This document shows positions 45,964 through 56,931 of a stretch of 64,000 nucleotides of DNA, one piece after another (position 1 is the first letter of the stretch; the number at the start of each line of letters is the position of its first letter). The position numbers and the translations under genes are program-made. The notes below the pieces were generated by a model that was not told the origin of the DNA, ran no database searches, and saw only the letters and a list, made by a program, of their open reading frames with translations. Origin of the DNA: Burkholderia sp. Bp9142 (GTDB lineage Bacteria; Pseudomonadota; Gammaproteobacteria; Burkholderiales; Burkholderiaceae); contig NZ_QTPP01000009.1 of assembly GCF_003853415.1 (NCBI RefSeq), forward strand, positions 165,150 to 229,149, written 5' to 3'.

Positions 45964-48657
45964 TTACGCGAGCGCCTTCTCGACAATCTCGCGCACGTCG
46001 CGCGATTTCGCGCCGGCCGCGACCTGCTCGAGCGCTTCGCGCATCCGGTCGCGCAGCGCCGGCGTGAAGCGGCGCCACAGTTCGAGCGAGCGGGCGAGGC
46101 GTGCGGCGACCTGCGGGTTGATCGCGTCGAGCGCGAGCACCTGCTCGGCCCAGAACGCGTAGCCCGAACCGTCCGCCGCGTGGAATTGCGCCGGGTTCGC
46201 CGCGCAGAAGCTGAAGATCAGCGAGCGTGCGCGGTTCGGGTTCTTGAGGTTGAACGCGGGGTGGGCCATCAGCGTGCGGACCTTCGCGAGCGTCGGCTGG
46301 GCGGACGTGCCGCGCTGCGCGGCCTGCATCGCGAACCACTTGTCGATCACGAGCGCTTCCTTCTCGAAGCGACGGTAGAAGTCGTCGAGCGCACGCGTGG
46401 CCGCGTCGTTCGCGCCCGAGGCCGCGGCGGACAGCAGTGCGCCGAGCGCGGCGGCGCGATCGGTCATGTTGTTCGCCGCGTCGTACTGCGCGGTCGCGAT
46501 GCGCACGGCGTCGGCCGGATCCTCGAGTTCGGCGAGATACGCGAGCGCGAGGTTCTTCAGCGCGCGGCGGCCGGACGCTTCGGGCGTCGGCTCGTACGCG
46601 CCCGGCGTCTGGTGCTGCTCGTACGCGGCGAGCCACTCGGCGCGCAGCGCGGCCGCAAGCCGGCGGCGCACGAACTGGCGTGCGCGATGCACGGCGGCCG
46701 GATCGGCTTCCGCCATCTGGTCGGCCAGGTAGGTTTCCGACGGCAGCGTCAGCGCGAGTTCGCGGAACGCGGGCGACAGGTTTTCGTCGGTCAGCACGCG
46801 GCGGAACGCGGCGACGAAGTGCTCGCCGAGCGTGAGCGGTTCGTTCGCGGCGGCGCGCGTGGCGAGCGTCAGCAGCGCGCGCGTCGCGAGCCGCTGGCCG
46901 GCTTCCCAGCGGTTGAACGGGTCGCTGTCGTGCGCGAGCAGGAATGCGAGATCGTCTTCACTGTAGTCGTACTCGACGATCACCGGTGCCGAGAAATTGC
47001 GCAGCAGCGACGGCAGAGGCTGTTCCGGCACGTCGACGAACGTGAAGGTCTGTTCGGTGTCGGTGAAGTCGAGCACGCGCGTCGTGCCCGACGCGGCGGC
47101 TTCGCCGTCGAGGCGCAACGGCAGGTCGCGGCCGTCGCGGCCAATCAGGCCGATCGCGAACGGGATCAGCAGCGGCCCCTGTTGCGTCTCGCGCGCCGCC
47201 GGCGACGCGTCGCCGTAGCTCTGCGCGAGCGTGACCGTGTAGCGGCGCGCATCCGCGTCGTACGCGGTGCGCACCGACACGCGCGGCGTGCCGGCCTGGC
47301 TGTACCAGCGCTCGAACTGCGCGAGATCGCGTCCGTTCGCGTCGGCCATCGCGTGACGGAAGTCGTCGCACGTCACCGCGTGACCGTCGTGGCGCTTGAA
47401 GTACAGGTCCATCCCCTTGCGGAACCCGTCGCGGCCGAACAGCGTCTGGTACATCCGCACGACTTCCGAGCCTTTCTCGTACACGGTCATCGTGTAGAAG
47501 TTGTTGATCTCGACGTAGCTTTCCGGACGTACCGGATGCGCCATCGGGCCCGCGTCCTCGGCGAACTGCAACTGGCGCAGCACGCGCACGTCCTCGATGC
47601 GCTTGACCGCGCGCGCCGCCGATGCGACGTCGTCGCCCGCGGCCATGTCGGCCGAGAACTCCTGGTCGCGGAACACCGTCAGGCCTTCCTTCAGGCTCAG
47701 CTGGAACCAGTCGCGGCAGGTCACGCGGTTGCCGGTCCAGTTGTGGAAGTACTCGTGGCCGACCACCGACTCGATGTTCGCGAAGTCGGTGTCGGTCGCG
47801 GTCTCGGGGTTCGCCAGCACGTACTTCGTGTTGAAGATGTTGAGCCCCTTGTTCTCCATCGCGCCCATGTTGAAGTCGCCGACCGCGACGATCATGAAGC
47901 GGTCGAGATCGAGCTCGAGACCGAAGCGCTTCTCGTCCCATCGGATCGAGTGGACCAGCGAATCCATCGCGTGACGGGTCTTGTCGAGATCGGCCGGTTC
48001 GACCCACACCTGCAGCAGCTTTTCCTTGCCGGAGCCGGACGTGATCTTCTCCTCGATCGCGACGAGCTTGCCCGCGACGAGCGCGAACAGGTAGCTCGGC
48101 TTGCGGAAAGGGTCTTCCCATTTCGCGAAGTGGCGGCCGTCGGGCAGCTCGCCCGAGTCGACCAGGTTGCCGTTCGACAGCAGCACCGGATACGCGGCCA
48201 GGTCGGCGCGCAGCGTGACGGTGTACGACGCCATCACGTCGGGGCGGTCGAGGAAGTAGGTAATGCGGCGAAAGCCTTCGGCCTCGCACTGCGTGAAGAA
48301 GTTGCCGCTCGATACGTAGAGGCCCGACAGCGTCGTGTTCTGGTCCGGCGTGCACGCGCTGTCGAGCGTGAGTTCGAACGCGTCGGGCACGTTTTCGACG
48401 GTCAGCCCGTGTTCGTGTGCGCGCACCGCACCGTACGGCGCGCCGTCGAGCTGCGCGCCGAGGAATTCGAGCGCTTCGCCCATCAGCTCCAGATGCGGGG
48501 TGGGCACCGCATCCGGATTGCGGCGCACGCGCATCGTATTCCTGACGATCGTGCGGGCCGGCGCGAGATCGAATTCGAGTGCGACGGAATCGATGAGGAA
48601 GGCCGGCGGCGTATAGTCGGCGCGGCGGATCACGGTGGAGGAGGCGTTGTCGGACAT
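45964..48657 (-). CDS. pepN: Aminopeptidase N (M1 family)
   Basis: An 897-residue zinc metallopeptidase removing N-terminal residues from peptides. The exopeptidase motif GAMEN is at 265-269, the zinc motif HEYFH at 301-305 with the third ligand glutamate at 324 (KEGLT), almost the same numbers as in E. coli PepN. The C-terminal helical domain is present (DUF3458 type). Start at 48657. A TACAAT -10 box sits 60 bases upstream on the minus strand (48723-48718). Confidence 0.97.
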   Translation of the reverse strand: MSDNASSTVIRRADYTPPAFLIDSVALEFDLAPARTIVRNTMRVRRNPDAVPTPHLELMGEALEFLGAQLDGAPYGAVRAHEHGLTVENVPDAFELTLDSACTPDQNTTLSGLYVSSGNFFTQCEAEGFRRITYFLDRPDVMASYTVTLRADLAAYPVLLSNGNLVDSGELPDGRHFAKWEDPFRKPSYLFALVAGKLVAIEEKITSGSGKEKLLQVWVEPADLDKTRHAMDSLVHSIRWDEKRFGLELDLDRFMIVAVGDFNMGAMENKGLNIFNTKYVLANPETATDTDFANIESVVGHEYFHNWTGNRVTCRDWFQLSLKEGLTVFRDQEFSADMAAGDDVASAARAVKRIEDVRVLRQLQFAEDAGPMAHPVRPESYVEINNFYTMTVYEKGSEVVRMYQTLFGRDGFRKGMDLYFKRHDGHAVTCDDFRHAMADANGRDLAQFERWYSQAGTPRVSVRTAYDADARRYTVTLAQSYGDASPAARETQQGPLLIPFAIGLIGRDGRDLPLRLDGEAAASGTTRVLDFTDTEQTFTFVDVPEQPLPSLLRNFSAPVIVEYDYSEDDLAFLLAHDSDPFNRWEAGQRLATRALLTLATRAAANEPLTLGEHFVAAFRRVLTDENLSPAFRELALTLPSETYLADQMAEADPAAVHRARQFVRRRLAAALRAEWLAAYEQHQTPGAYEPTPEASGRRALKNLALAYLAELEDPADAVRIATAQYDAANNMTDRAAALGALLSAAASGANDAATRALDDFYRRFEKEALVIDKWFAMQAAQRGTSAQPTLAKVRTLMAHPAFNLKNPNRARSLIFSFCAANPAQFHAADGSGYAFWAEQVLALDAINPQVAARLARSLELWRRFTPALRDRMREALEQVAAGAKSRDVREIVEKALA

Positions 48658-48755
48658 GGTCGTCGAGATCGGTGGAGTGGGGATCGGGCCCGCTGCGCGG
48701 GCCGGGTGAACCGGGCCATTGTACAAAGGCTTGCGGCCGCGTGCCGGGCGAACTT

Positions 48756-48784
48756 TTTACCGGTTCCGGCAGTCCGCGTATTAT
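48756..48784 (+). promoter_or_regulatory. Candidate promoter of the DUF4136 lipoprotein gene
   Basis: TTTACC (48756-48761), 17 bases, TATTAT (48779-48784), 60 bases upstream of the start. Confidence 0.5.
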
Positions 48785-48843
48785 CGGCATCCCGTGCGGT
48801 TCGCGTGGTGCGACGAACGGGTGACGGATCGACGAGGATCGAC

Positions 48844-49548
48844 ATGAAACGTGAATGGATTCAACGCGGTGCGGGCTGGACGGCGGTGCTGTGCGTGGCG
48901 CTGCTGACGGGCTGCACCAGCTACGTGACGACGCAGGTCACGGCCTTCTCCGACTGGAGCGGCAGCGACGCGACACGCACTTACGCTTTCACGCGCACGG
49001 ATGCGCAGAAGCACAGCATCGAGCAGTCGACCTACGAGCCGATCGTCTCGAACGAGCTGTCCGCGTATGCGTTCCGGCAGGTGCCGGCCACGCAGGCGCG
49101 CTATCTGGTCGGGCTGGCCTACGGGGTCGGCAGCGATCTGGTGACGGTGCCGCAGCCGGTCTACTACGATCCGTGGTTCATGGGGCCGGGGCCGTACTGG
49201 CGGGGCGGGCCGTGGGGCCCGTGGGGGCCCTGGGGGCCGATGCCGGCCGGCTACGTCGCGCAGACCTATCAGGTCTTCGACTACACGCTCGGCATCCGGA
49301 TTACCGAGCGCGCGACCGGCAAGGAGGTCTATAACGTGACCGCGCGCACTACCGGCGACAACGGCGCGCTGCTTTATGCGATGCCGTTCCTCGCACGCAG
49401 CGCGCTCGCCGATTTCCCGTTGGCGAACGGCGCGATCCGCACGGTGCGGCTGCCGGTCGACAAGCGCGGCGGGCCGGCTGCGCCGCCGGCCGCCAACGAG
49501 CGAGCGGTGCCGGCCGTGCCGGCATCGGGCGCGGCGGTCGCGAAGTAA
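48844..49548 (+). CDS. DUF4136-family lipoprotein
   Basis: A 234-residue exported lipoprotein (lipobox LLTGC, Cys at about residue 24). It begins the mature part with TSYVTTQVTAFSDWSGSDATRTYAF, typical of DUF4136, and holds a curious GPWGPWGPWGP repeat at about 120-132 and an Ala/Pro-rich C-terminus. Function unknown; presumably an outer-membrane protein. Divergent from pepN. Confidence 0.85.
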   Translation: MKREWIQRGAGWTAVLCVALLTGCTSYVTTQVTAFSDWSGSDATRTYAFTRTDAQKHSIEQSTYEPIVSNELSAYAFRQVPATQARYLVGLAYGVGSDLVTVPQPVYYDPWFMGPGPYWRGGPWGPWGPWGPMPAGYVAQTYQVFDYTLGIRITERATGKEVYNVTARTTGDNGALLYAMPFLARSALADFPLANGAIRTVRLPVDKRGGPAAPPAANERAVPAVPASGAAVAK

Positions 49549-49605
49549 CGCGCCATCTCGTCACCGGCGCGGCCGTCTGGCCGCGCCGCCTGTTGCCTGC
49601 CTGCG

Positions 49606-50178
49606 TCAGGCCCCGACGCCCAGCAGCGCCAGCGCGCCCAGCACGACGAACAGCGCGGCCGCGATGCCGTGCACCAGCTTCGTCGGCAGGCAGTGCGCGA
49701 AACGGTCGCCCAGCAGGATCGCGGGCACGTTCGCGAGCATCATCCCGAAGGTCGTGCCGGCCACCACGCCGATGTAGTCCTGGAAGCGCGCGGCGAGCGC
49801 GACGGTCGCGATCTGCGTCTTGTCGCCCATTTCCGCGAGGAAGAACGCGACGAGCGTCGCGCCGAACACGCCGAGCCGCGAGCGGTTCGTGTTGGCTTCG
49901 TCGGCATCGAGCTTGTCCGGTACGAGGATCCACAACCCCATCGCGATGAACGAGAACGCGAGCGCCCAGCGCATGATCGACGGCGTGACGAGTACCCCCA
50001 GCCATTCGCCGAGCGCACCGGCGAGGCCATGGTTCACGAGCGTCGCGACGAGCACGCCGAGAATGATCGGCATGGGCTTGCGATAGCGCGCGGCCAGCAC
50101 GAGGGACAGCAGTTGGGTCTTGTCGCCGATTTCAGCGAGGGCGACGGCGCCGGTGGAGATCAGGAAGGCTTGGGACAC
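49606..50178 (-). CDS. TMEM165/GDT1-family (UPF0016) transporter, probable manganese exporter
   Basis: A 190-residue membrane protein with two copies of the family hallmark E-x-G-D-K-T/S: LAEIGDKTQLLSLVLAARYRK near residue 15 and LAEMGDKTQIATVALAARF near residue 115. Six helices are visible. Such proteins export Mn2+ (and possibly Ca2+). The start is a GTG at 50178 (VSQAFLIS). The gene sits directly behind a yybP-ykoY riboswitch, which supports manganese as the substrate. Confidence 0.9.
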   Translation of the reverse strand: MSQAFLISTGAVALAEIGDKTQLLSLVLAARYRKPMPIILGVLVATLVNHGLAGALGEWLGVLVTPSIMRWALAFSFIAMGLWILVPDKLDADEANTNRSRLGVFGATLVAFFLAEMGDKTQIATVALAARFQDYIGVVAGTTFGMMLANVPAILLGDRFAHCLPTKLVHGIAAALFVVLGALALLGVGA

Positions 50179-50254
50179 GTACGGGGTTCCACGGGCCGGT
50201 GTTGTGCGTGCGAGCGACGATCCGCCGCGCGCCGGGCCCTGATGCGGCGCGCAG

Positions 50255-50388
50255 TGAACCATCGGTCTCGCCAGGCCTCGGTGGCTGCGTCCGCCATGGC
50301 CGAACGGCCAAGTCTGTTGACGGACGCCCCCGTCACGATGCGCGCCGGGGGCGCGGGACATCGAGCGGAGCGGCTACTCCCCAATGAG
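50255..50388 (-). promoter_or_regulatory. yybP-ykoY manganese riboswitch
   Basis: The minus-strand leader contains the two diagnostic conserved segments in the right order: GGGGAGTAGCC near the 5' end (50383-50373) and GGCCTGGCGAGACCGATGG near the 3' end (50276-50258), with GTCAACA between. These form the Mn2+-binding loops of the yybP-ykoY (mntP/alx) aptamer. It lies about 75 bases upstream of the UPF0016 gene it should switch on in high manganese. Confidence 0.85.
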
Positions 50389-50394
50389 CGGCGA

Positions 50395-50403
50395 ATTCTA
50401 GCA
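50395..50403 (-). promoter_or_regulatory. Extended -10 promoter of the riboswitch transcript
   Basis: Minus strand TGCTAGAAT: an extended -10 (TGN) plus TAGAAT, seven bases upstream of the start of the aptamer. No clear -35 is seen. Confidence 0.5.
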
Positions 50404-50489
50404 CGGCGCGTGCCGTGCGCGGTGCGGATTCGGCGGCCCGGCATGCGCTGCAGCGCACGCCGGAGCAGGGTGAGGCAAACGCGCGTGAG

Positions 50490-51806
50490 TTACGCGGCGG
50501 CGCGGCGTGCGGCGCCGCGCTCGTGCACGAGCCGGCCGGCCGCGTACGTGCGGTACACGGCGCGGTCGTCGCCGAGCAGCGCGAACGCGAACAGCAGTTC
50601 CTCGAGCGACTCCGCGCGCTTCGTGCGGCGCGCGAGCAGCGGCGTGGCCTGCGGGTCGAGCACGACGAAGTCGGCTTCGGTGCGCGGCGCGAGCGTGCCG
50701 ACCGTGTCGGCGAGATCGAGCGCCTGCGCGGCGCCGGCCGTCGCGAGCCAGAACATCCGCGTGGCGGTCAGATGGTGGCCCGACAGCCGCGCGACCTTGT
50801 GCGCCTCGTTCATCGTCTGCAGCATCGAGAACGACGTGCCGCCGCCGACGTCGGTCGCGAGCGTGACGGGCACGTCGTATTCGCCGGCCTTGTCGAAGTC
50901 GAACAGCCCGCTGCCGAGGAAGAAGTTCGACGTCGGGCAGTGCGCGACGACAGTGCGCGTCTCGGCCATCCGGCGGCGGTCCTCGTCGTCGAGGTGGATG
51001 CAGTGGCCGTATACCGCGCGCGGCCGCAGCAGCCCGTAGTGATCGTAGATGTCGAGATAGCTGCGGTGCCCGGGGAACAGCTCGGCCACCCATTTCACTT
51101 CATCGACGTTTTCCGCGACGTGGCTTTGCACGAACACGTCCGGATGGCGGCGCGCGAGTTCGCTGCACGCCTCGAGCTGCGCCTCGGTGGACGTCGGCGC
51201 GAAGCGCGGCGTGAGCGCGTACATCTGCCGGCCGTTGCCGTGCCAGCGGTCGATCAGCTCGGCGCTGTCGTCATAGCCCGATTGCGCGGTGTCGCGCAGG
51301 AACTCGGGGCAGTTGCGGTCCATCAGCACCTTGCCCGCGATCATCCGCAGGTCGCGCGCGTCGCTCGCCGCGAACAGCGCGTCGGCCGACTGCTTGTGCA
51401 CGGTGCAGTAGACGAGCGCGCTCGTCGTGCCGCAGGCGAGCAGTTCGTCGACGAAGAAGTCGGCGACCTCGCGCGCATGCTCCGGATCGCCGAACTGGCG
51501 CTCGGTCGGGAACGTGTACTTGTCGAGCCACGGCAGCAGGCCGGGGGCCGGCGACGCGATCATGTCCGTCTGCGGATAGTGGATGTGCGTGTCGATGAAG
51601 CCGGGCACGATCAGCTTGTCGCGCAGGTCGTGGACGACCGCGTCGCGCGCGAGCGTCGCGGCGAGCCGCGCATGCGGGCCGGCCGCGACGACCTTGCCGT
51701 CGTCGACGATCAGGAGGCCGTCGGTCTCGTGGATCGCGGCCTGGCTCGACTGTGCCGGGTCGCCGTTGAAGGTCAGCAGCTGGGAACGGAAAGCGGTTTG
51801 CGTCAT
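50490..51806 (-). CDS. guaD: Guanine deaminase
   Basis: A 438-residue amidohydrolase that deaminates guanine to xanthine. Metal and substrate motifs: PGFIDTHIHYPQTDMIAS (ligand histidines), the guanine-deaminase-specific LLPWLDKYTFPTERQF, QSHVAENVDEVKWV, VYGHCIHLDDEDRRRM, and NFFLGSGLFDF with LATDVGGGTSFSM. Length fits. It is downstream of add and xdhC in the same orientation, forming a purine-catabolic set with 424 empty bases before it. Confidence 0.95.
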   Translation of the reverse strand: MTQTAFRSQLLTFNGDPAQSSQAAIHETDGLLIVDDGKVVAAGPHARLAATLARDAVVHDLRDKLIVPGFIDTHIHYPQTDMIASPAPGLLPWLDKYTFPTERQFGDPEHAREVADFFVDELLACGTTSALVYCTVHKQSADALFAASDARDLRMIAGKVLMDRNCPEFLRDTAQSGYDDSAELIDRWHGNGRQMYALTPRFAPTSTEAQLEACSELARRHPDVFVQSHVAENVDEVKWVAELFPGHRSYLDIYDHYGLLRPRAVYGHCIHLDDEDRRRMAETRTVVAHCPTSNFFLGSGLFDFDKAGEYDVPVTLATDVGGGTSFSMLQTMNEAHKVARLSGHHLTATRMFWLATAGAAQALDLADTVGTLAPRTEADFVVLDPQATPLLARRTKRAESLEELLFAFALLGDDRAVYRTYAAGRLVHERGAARRAAA

Positions 51807-52230
51807 GACGAATGGTCCTGCATCAAGGTGAGGCGAACAGAAGAAAACGGTCGGCGCCGCGCGGGCGACGGCATGGAGGGCGCTGCCCGCGCATGCTCGA
51901 TGGCGGGGGCGCCGCGAAGGCGGGGGCGCCACGAACTGCGATTGCGCACGCAAGCGAAGCGGCCGCCATCGCCGGGTTGCCGGCGGACAGCGCAGCGATT
52001 GCGATGGCAATCGCGACGGTCGGCGCTGTGGCGAACTGCATGACGAGCCGCAACGACGGGCTTCGGCGTGCGACGACGCACGACGCGGTCGCCATGCGGG
52101 CGACGGACGCGATGCCGGCATGCGTGCACGGTGCGCGCATGCGGCCGGCACGGCGCAGGGCCGAACCGGTCGTCGCGAAGCGGATGTCGTTGCGGTGTTT
52201 CATCTGTCTAGCGAACCTCGATGCCGGCCG
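51807..52230. other. Intergenic region between add-like gene and guaD
   Basis: A 424-base GC-rich region with several overlapping open frames of low complexity but none with a convincing ribosome site or protein pattern. I see no clear promoter or terminator. Confidence 0.45.
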
Positions 52231-53274
<1,044 letters not shown>

Positions 53275-54279
53275 TCAGAATGTTGGGGAAGCCTGCGCGG
53301 ACGCGTTTGCCTCGACGGCCTGCAGCAATTGCGCAGCCACCGAGATTGCGATCACTTCGGGCGCCTTGTCGATGATGCCTTCGACGCCGATCGGGCAGCA
53401 CATCCGCGCGACCTGGGCCGGGTCGATGCCGATCGCTGCCAGCCGATGATCGAACTGCACGCGTTTGGTGTGCGAGCCGGTCATCCCGAAGTACGCATAG
53501 TCGCCGCGCCGCAGGATGCGCTCGGCCAGCACGAAGTCGAGCGTGTGATCGTGCGTCATCACGACGAAGTACGCGTGCGGCGGCGCCGTGTCGACGGCAT
53601 CGGCCGGGCTGGCGACCGCGTCGATCGCGAGATTGCCGATCCCGGCGAGTGCCTCGGCCGGCGGGAACACCGCATCGGGCCCGTCGATCCAGCGCACGTG
53701 GCACGGTAGCGTCGCCAGGATCTTCACGAGCGCGGTGCCGATGTGTCCGGCGCCGAACAGCACGACCGGGAACGCATACGGCGCGATCGTTTCGGTCATC
53801 AGCGACACGCCGCCGGTTTCCCACAGCAGGCAATCGGCACGCGCGGCGGGCGATTCGGGCTCGCTCAGCAACGGCACACCCGGCGAGGGGCCGAATGATA
53901 CGCTACGCACGGTCGCGGCGCCGGCCGCGACGCGCTTCGCGAGCGACATGATCCAGCCGAGGTCGCCGACGTCGAGCCGCTCGAACGCGAGCACGACCGC
54001 GCCGCCGCAGCACTGGCCGAGGCTCGGGCCGAGCGCGAGCCGTTCGAGCCTGCGCGCGTGGGGCACGTGCGCGCCGTCCTTCAGCAGGTGCCGCGCGATC
54101 TCGATCGCCTTCCATTCCAGGTGACCGCCGCCGATCGTATGGCGGGCCGTGTCGCGCGTGACCAGCATCTTGGTGCCGGCCTCGCGCGGCGCGGAGCCGT
54201 CGGTATGCGCGACCGTCACGAGCACGGCCGCTTCGCCGTGCGCGAGCAGTTGCTGCAGATCGCCGAGCCAGGCTTCCAT
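53275..54279 (-). CDS. xdhC: Xanthine dehydrogenase accessory protein XdhC
   Basis: A 334-residue protein that inserts the sulfurated molybdenum cofactor into xanthine dehydrogenase. The N-terminal domain has GSAPREAGTKMLV, IGGGHLEWKAIE and the Cys-containing GPSLGQCCGGAV; the C-terminal Rossmann domain has FPVVLFGAGHIGTALVKIL. Eighteen bases separate it from the deaminase gene, so they share a transcript. The client genes xdhAB are not upstream in this window: the next gene is dsbB, after 600 empty bases. Confidence 0.93.
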   Translation of the reverse strand: MEAWLGDLQQLLAHGEAAVLVTVAHTDGSAPREAGTKMLVTRDTARHTIGGGHLEWKAIEIARHLLKDGAHVPHARRLERLALGPSLGQCCGGAVVLAFERLDVGDLGWIMSLAKRVAAGAATVRSVSFGPSPGVPLLSEPESPAARADCLLWETGGVSLMTETIAPYAFPVVLFGAGHIGTALVKILATLPCHVRWIDGPDAVFPPAEALAGIGNLAIDAVASPADAVDTAPPHAYFVVMTHDHTLDFVLAERILRRGDYAYFGMTGSHTKRVQFDHRLAAIGIDPAQVARMCCPIGVEGIIDKAPEVIAISVAAQLLQAVEANASAQASPTF

Positions 54280-54885
54280 CAGCAGGCTCCGTTCGGGACG
54301 ACGTGGCACGACGCGCGGCGCGGGCGGGCGGGCGTGGCGGCAGCGAGGACGGATGGGAGCGAGGCGGGCCTGCCGCACGACTGATGCCGTGCGGTGGCCG
54401 TGCGCCGAAGGCGCGCGCGAACGACGCCGCGGGATGCGCGGACGCCATGAGGGTGACGGATGCGGATGGTTTGCGTTGTCATGATGAATCCAGTCGACAT
54501 TGCGGATCGGGCGCGCGTTACGCTGGAGGTGAGACCGCCTGGCCTCGCGCACGTAGATCGCCATCCAGTCGCGAAGATAGCACCGCAAAGCGACGGGAAC
54601 ATTGCCGGGCGGTGATCCGGGCTATCAGACAGCGATCATGTCGATCATAGGCCCGCCGCGCGGGATCGGGGCGCCGATGCGCACGCATCGGGCCGAAACG
54701 CTTGCGCGGCGGGGCGTGCGCGCGGATGTCGCGCGATGCGCGTTCGCCCGGAAATCCGGGCTGCGGCGGCGGTAGGTGTTTACGCGCGGCCGGCAGGGTG
54801 CGGCCGCGCGGGGACGTTGCCGGCGCAGGCGGGCGGTGCGGCTTCGCGGCCTCGACCGGTCGGCCGGACCGCGTGGCGCGGCCGG
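54280..54885. other. Long intergenic region xdhC / dsbB
   Basis: A 606-base, very GC-rich stretch without a gene I can support. Several Arg/Pro-rich frames are open by composition only. A minus-strand TGCTATCTT near 54585 could be an extended -10. It is unusually long for this window. Confidence 0.5.
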
Positions 54886-55398
54886 TCAGCCTGCCAGCTT
54901 GCGGCGATGGCGCCAGAGGCTCGAGACGACGGCAACCAGGATCACGGCGAAGCCGATCAGCGCCCAGCCGGGCAGCAGGATGCCGAAAATCGGCGGGTAG
55001 ACCGTCTCGCACAGGCCGGCGACCTTGAACATGCCGGGGAACCACTGGGCGGGCGGCAGGCTGTCGACGATCGGCTGCAGCGTGTCGAAGCCGCAGCTGA
55101 AGCCCGGATTCATCTGGATCGACAGATGGCGCGCCGCCGTGCCGACGCCGCCGGCCGCGGCGATCGCGATCAGCAGTTCGAGCACCCAGATGCCGCGCCA
55201 GTTGCGCATTCCGGCGGCGAGGAACGCGAAGATGCCGATCGCCGCGAAGAAGTAGCGCTGGATGATGCACAGCGGGCATGGGTCCTCGTTCTTCACGTAC
55301 TGCAGGTACAGCGCGCCGGCCAGCAGGGCGATGCACACCCAGCCGAGCAGCATCAGCAGGCGGCGTTCACGGCGGAGGGCGAGCGTGGTGTCGTTCAT
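54886..55398 (-). CDS. dsbB: Disulfide bond formation protein B
   Basis: A 170-residue inner-membrane protein with four helices that reoxidises DsbA and passes electrons to quinone. Both redox pairs are present: CPLC (Cys 41/44) after helix 1 and the periplasmic loop pair Cys 102 (FSCGFD) and Cys 130 (AGLCETV). The start at 55398 gives the usual length. Confidence 0.95.
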   Translation of the reverse strand: MNDTTLALRRERRLLMLLGWVCIALLAGALYLQYVKNEDPCPLCIIQRYFFAAIGIFAFLAAGMRNWRGIWVLELLIAIAAAGGVGTAARHLSIQMNPGFSCGFDTLQPIVDSLPPAQWFPGMFKVAGLCETVYPPIFGILLPGWALIGFAVILVAVVSSLWRHRRKLAG

Positions 55399-55547
55399 GT
55401 CGGCGGGATTCCTGTCGTTGGTCGGTCCGAGAAACAATCGCGCGATTTTAGCGCGAACGATCTGGCACGAAACTGACAGCGCGCGTGCGGCACCACGCCG
55501 CAGCCGCTTCGTCCGCTCCATCGCCCGCCGTCATTGCGCGGGTGCGC

Positions 55548-56924
55548 TCAGCGGATCGTGTTCAGCACGGCCTCGACTGCCTGGCCGATCGCGAGCAGCG
55601 CGTCGTCGCGTTGCGGCGCGGCCGCGAGCATCAGGCCGACCGGCGCCGCGTCGCGCGGATGGCAGGGCAGCGACAGCGCACATGCGTCGAGGAAGTTGAA
55701 CGCGCTCGGGTTGCGCAGGATCAGCGCATTGGTGCGCGTGAACACGGCGTCGTCCGCTTCGAGTTCCGCGATGCGCGGCGGCACGACGGGCACGGTCGGC
55801 GCGACGAGCGCGTCGAAGCGCGCCCAGACCGTGTGCGCCGCTTCGTCCAGCATCGCGTGGCGGGCGGCGAGCAGGTCGAGATAGTCGGCCGCGCTCGCCG
55901 GCTCGCCCTTCAGGATGCGCGACAGCACGCGCGGGTCGTATTGGTCGCGGTGCTGCGCGAGCAGCGGGCGATGCCACGCGTACGCCTCGATCGGCGAGAA
56001 GCCGAAGCGGTTGATGTCCGGCAGCCGGTCGAGCGCGGAAAAGCGTACTTCCTTGACGATCGCGCCGGCGGCTTCGAGATGCTTCAGCGATGCGTCGAGC
56101 GCGGCGGCGACGTCCGCGTCGACGCCGTCCGTCACATAGTTGGTCAGCACGCCGAGCCGCACGCCTTCGAGCGGCCGCGTTGCAGGCACGTGCGGCTCGA
56201 GGCCCGCGAGCATCCGGTCGACGAGCGCGCAGCACGCAACCGTCAGGCCGATCGGGCCGAACGAGTCGAGCGTCGTCGACAGCGGCACGCCGCCTTGCGT
56301 CGGAATCCGGCTCGCGGTCGGCTTGAAGCCCGTGAGCCCGCACAGCGCGGCCGGAATCCGGATCGAGCCGCCGGTGTCGGTGCCGAGCGCAACGGCCGCC
56401 ATCCCGTCGGCGACGGACGCGGCCGCGCCGGACGACGAGCCGCCGGCAATCCGCGCGTCGCCCGGTACGTCGCGGCGGTATGGCGAGCGCGGCGTGCCGA
56501 AGTGCGGATTCAGGCCGAGCCCCGAGAACGCGAACTCGCTCATGTTGGTGCGGCCGACCAGCACCGCGCCCGCACGCTTGAGCCGCGCCACGGCGACCGC
56601 ATCCGCCTGCGCGGGCGGCGAGCCGTCGAGCACGCGCGAACCGGCGCGCGTCACCTGGCCCGCGACGTCGAACAGGTCCTTCACCGACACGGGGATGCCC
56701 GCGAGCGGCGACAGCACGGTGCCCGCGGCACGCAGGCGATCGTGCGCGTCGGCGGCTGCGCGCGCGTTGTCGGCGTCGACTTCGGTGAAGACGGCCGCGC
56801 CCTGGCCCGACGGATCGGCGATTCGTTCGAGCGCGACGTCGACGAGCGCGCGGCTCGTGGTCCGGCCGGCGGAGAGGTCGGCGGCGAGCTGGGCGAGCGG
56901 GGGGAAGGGCGTGAAAGTGGTCAT
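55548..56924 (-). CDS. Amidase signature-family amidase
   Basis: A 458-residue amidohydrolase with an intact Ser-Ser-Lys triad: K82 (VSVKDLF), S163 in the GGSSSG motif and S187 in DTGGSIRIP. Such enzymes cleave small amides, or act as GatA-like domains; the lack of gatB/gatC here argues for a catabolic amidase. It follows a GntR regulator by seven bases, so it is probably controlled by it. Confidence 0.9.
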   Translation of the reverse strand: MTTFTPFPPLAQLAADLSAGRTTSRALVDVALERIADPSGQGAAVFTEVDADNARAAADAHDRLRAAGTVLSPLAGIPVSVKDLFDVAGQVTRAGSRVLDGSPPAQADAVAVARLKRAGAVLVGRTNMSEFAFSGLGLNPHFGTPRSPYRRDVPGDARIAGGSSSGAAASVADGMAAVALGTDTGGSIRIPAALCGLTGFKPTASRIPTQGGVPLSTTLDSFGPIGLTVACCALVDRMLAGLEPHVPATRPLEGVRLGVLTNYVTDGVDADVAAALDASLKHLEAAGAIVKEVRFSALDRLPDINRFGFSPIEAYAWHRPLLAQHRDQYDPRVLSRILKGEPASAADYLDLLAARHAMLDEAAHTVWARFDALVAPTVPVVPPRIAELEADDAVFTRTNALILRNPSAFNFLDACALSLPCHPRDAAPVGLMLAAAPQRDDALLAIGQAVEAVLNTIR

Positions 56925-56931
56925 GGGCGGC

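Noticed and set aside
45790..49548. 1252-codon open frame covering pepN antisense and the DUF4136 gene
   Set aside because: Only the last 234 codons are real; the rest is the antisense of pepN joined by chance in frame.
54279..54602. Possible remnant gene (MTTQTIRIRHPHG...) upstream of xdhC
   Set aside because: No ribosome site, Arg/Pro-rich, no similarity I can recognise to xdhA or xdhB.
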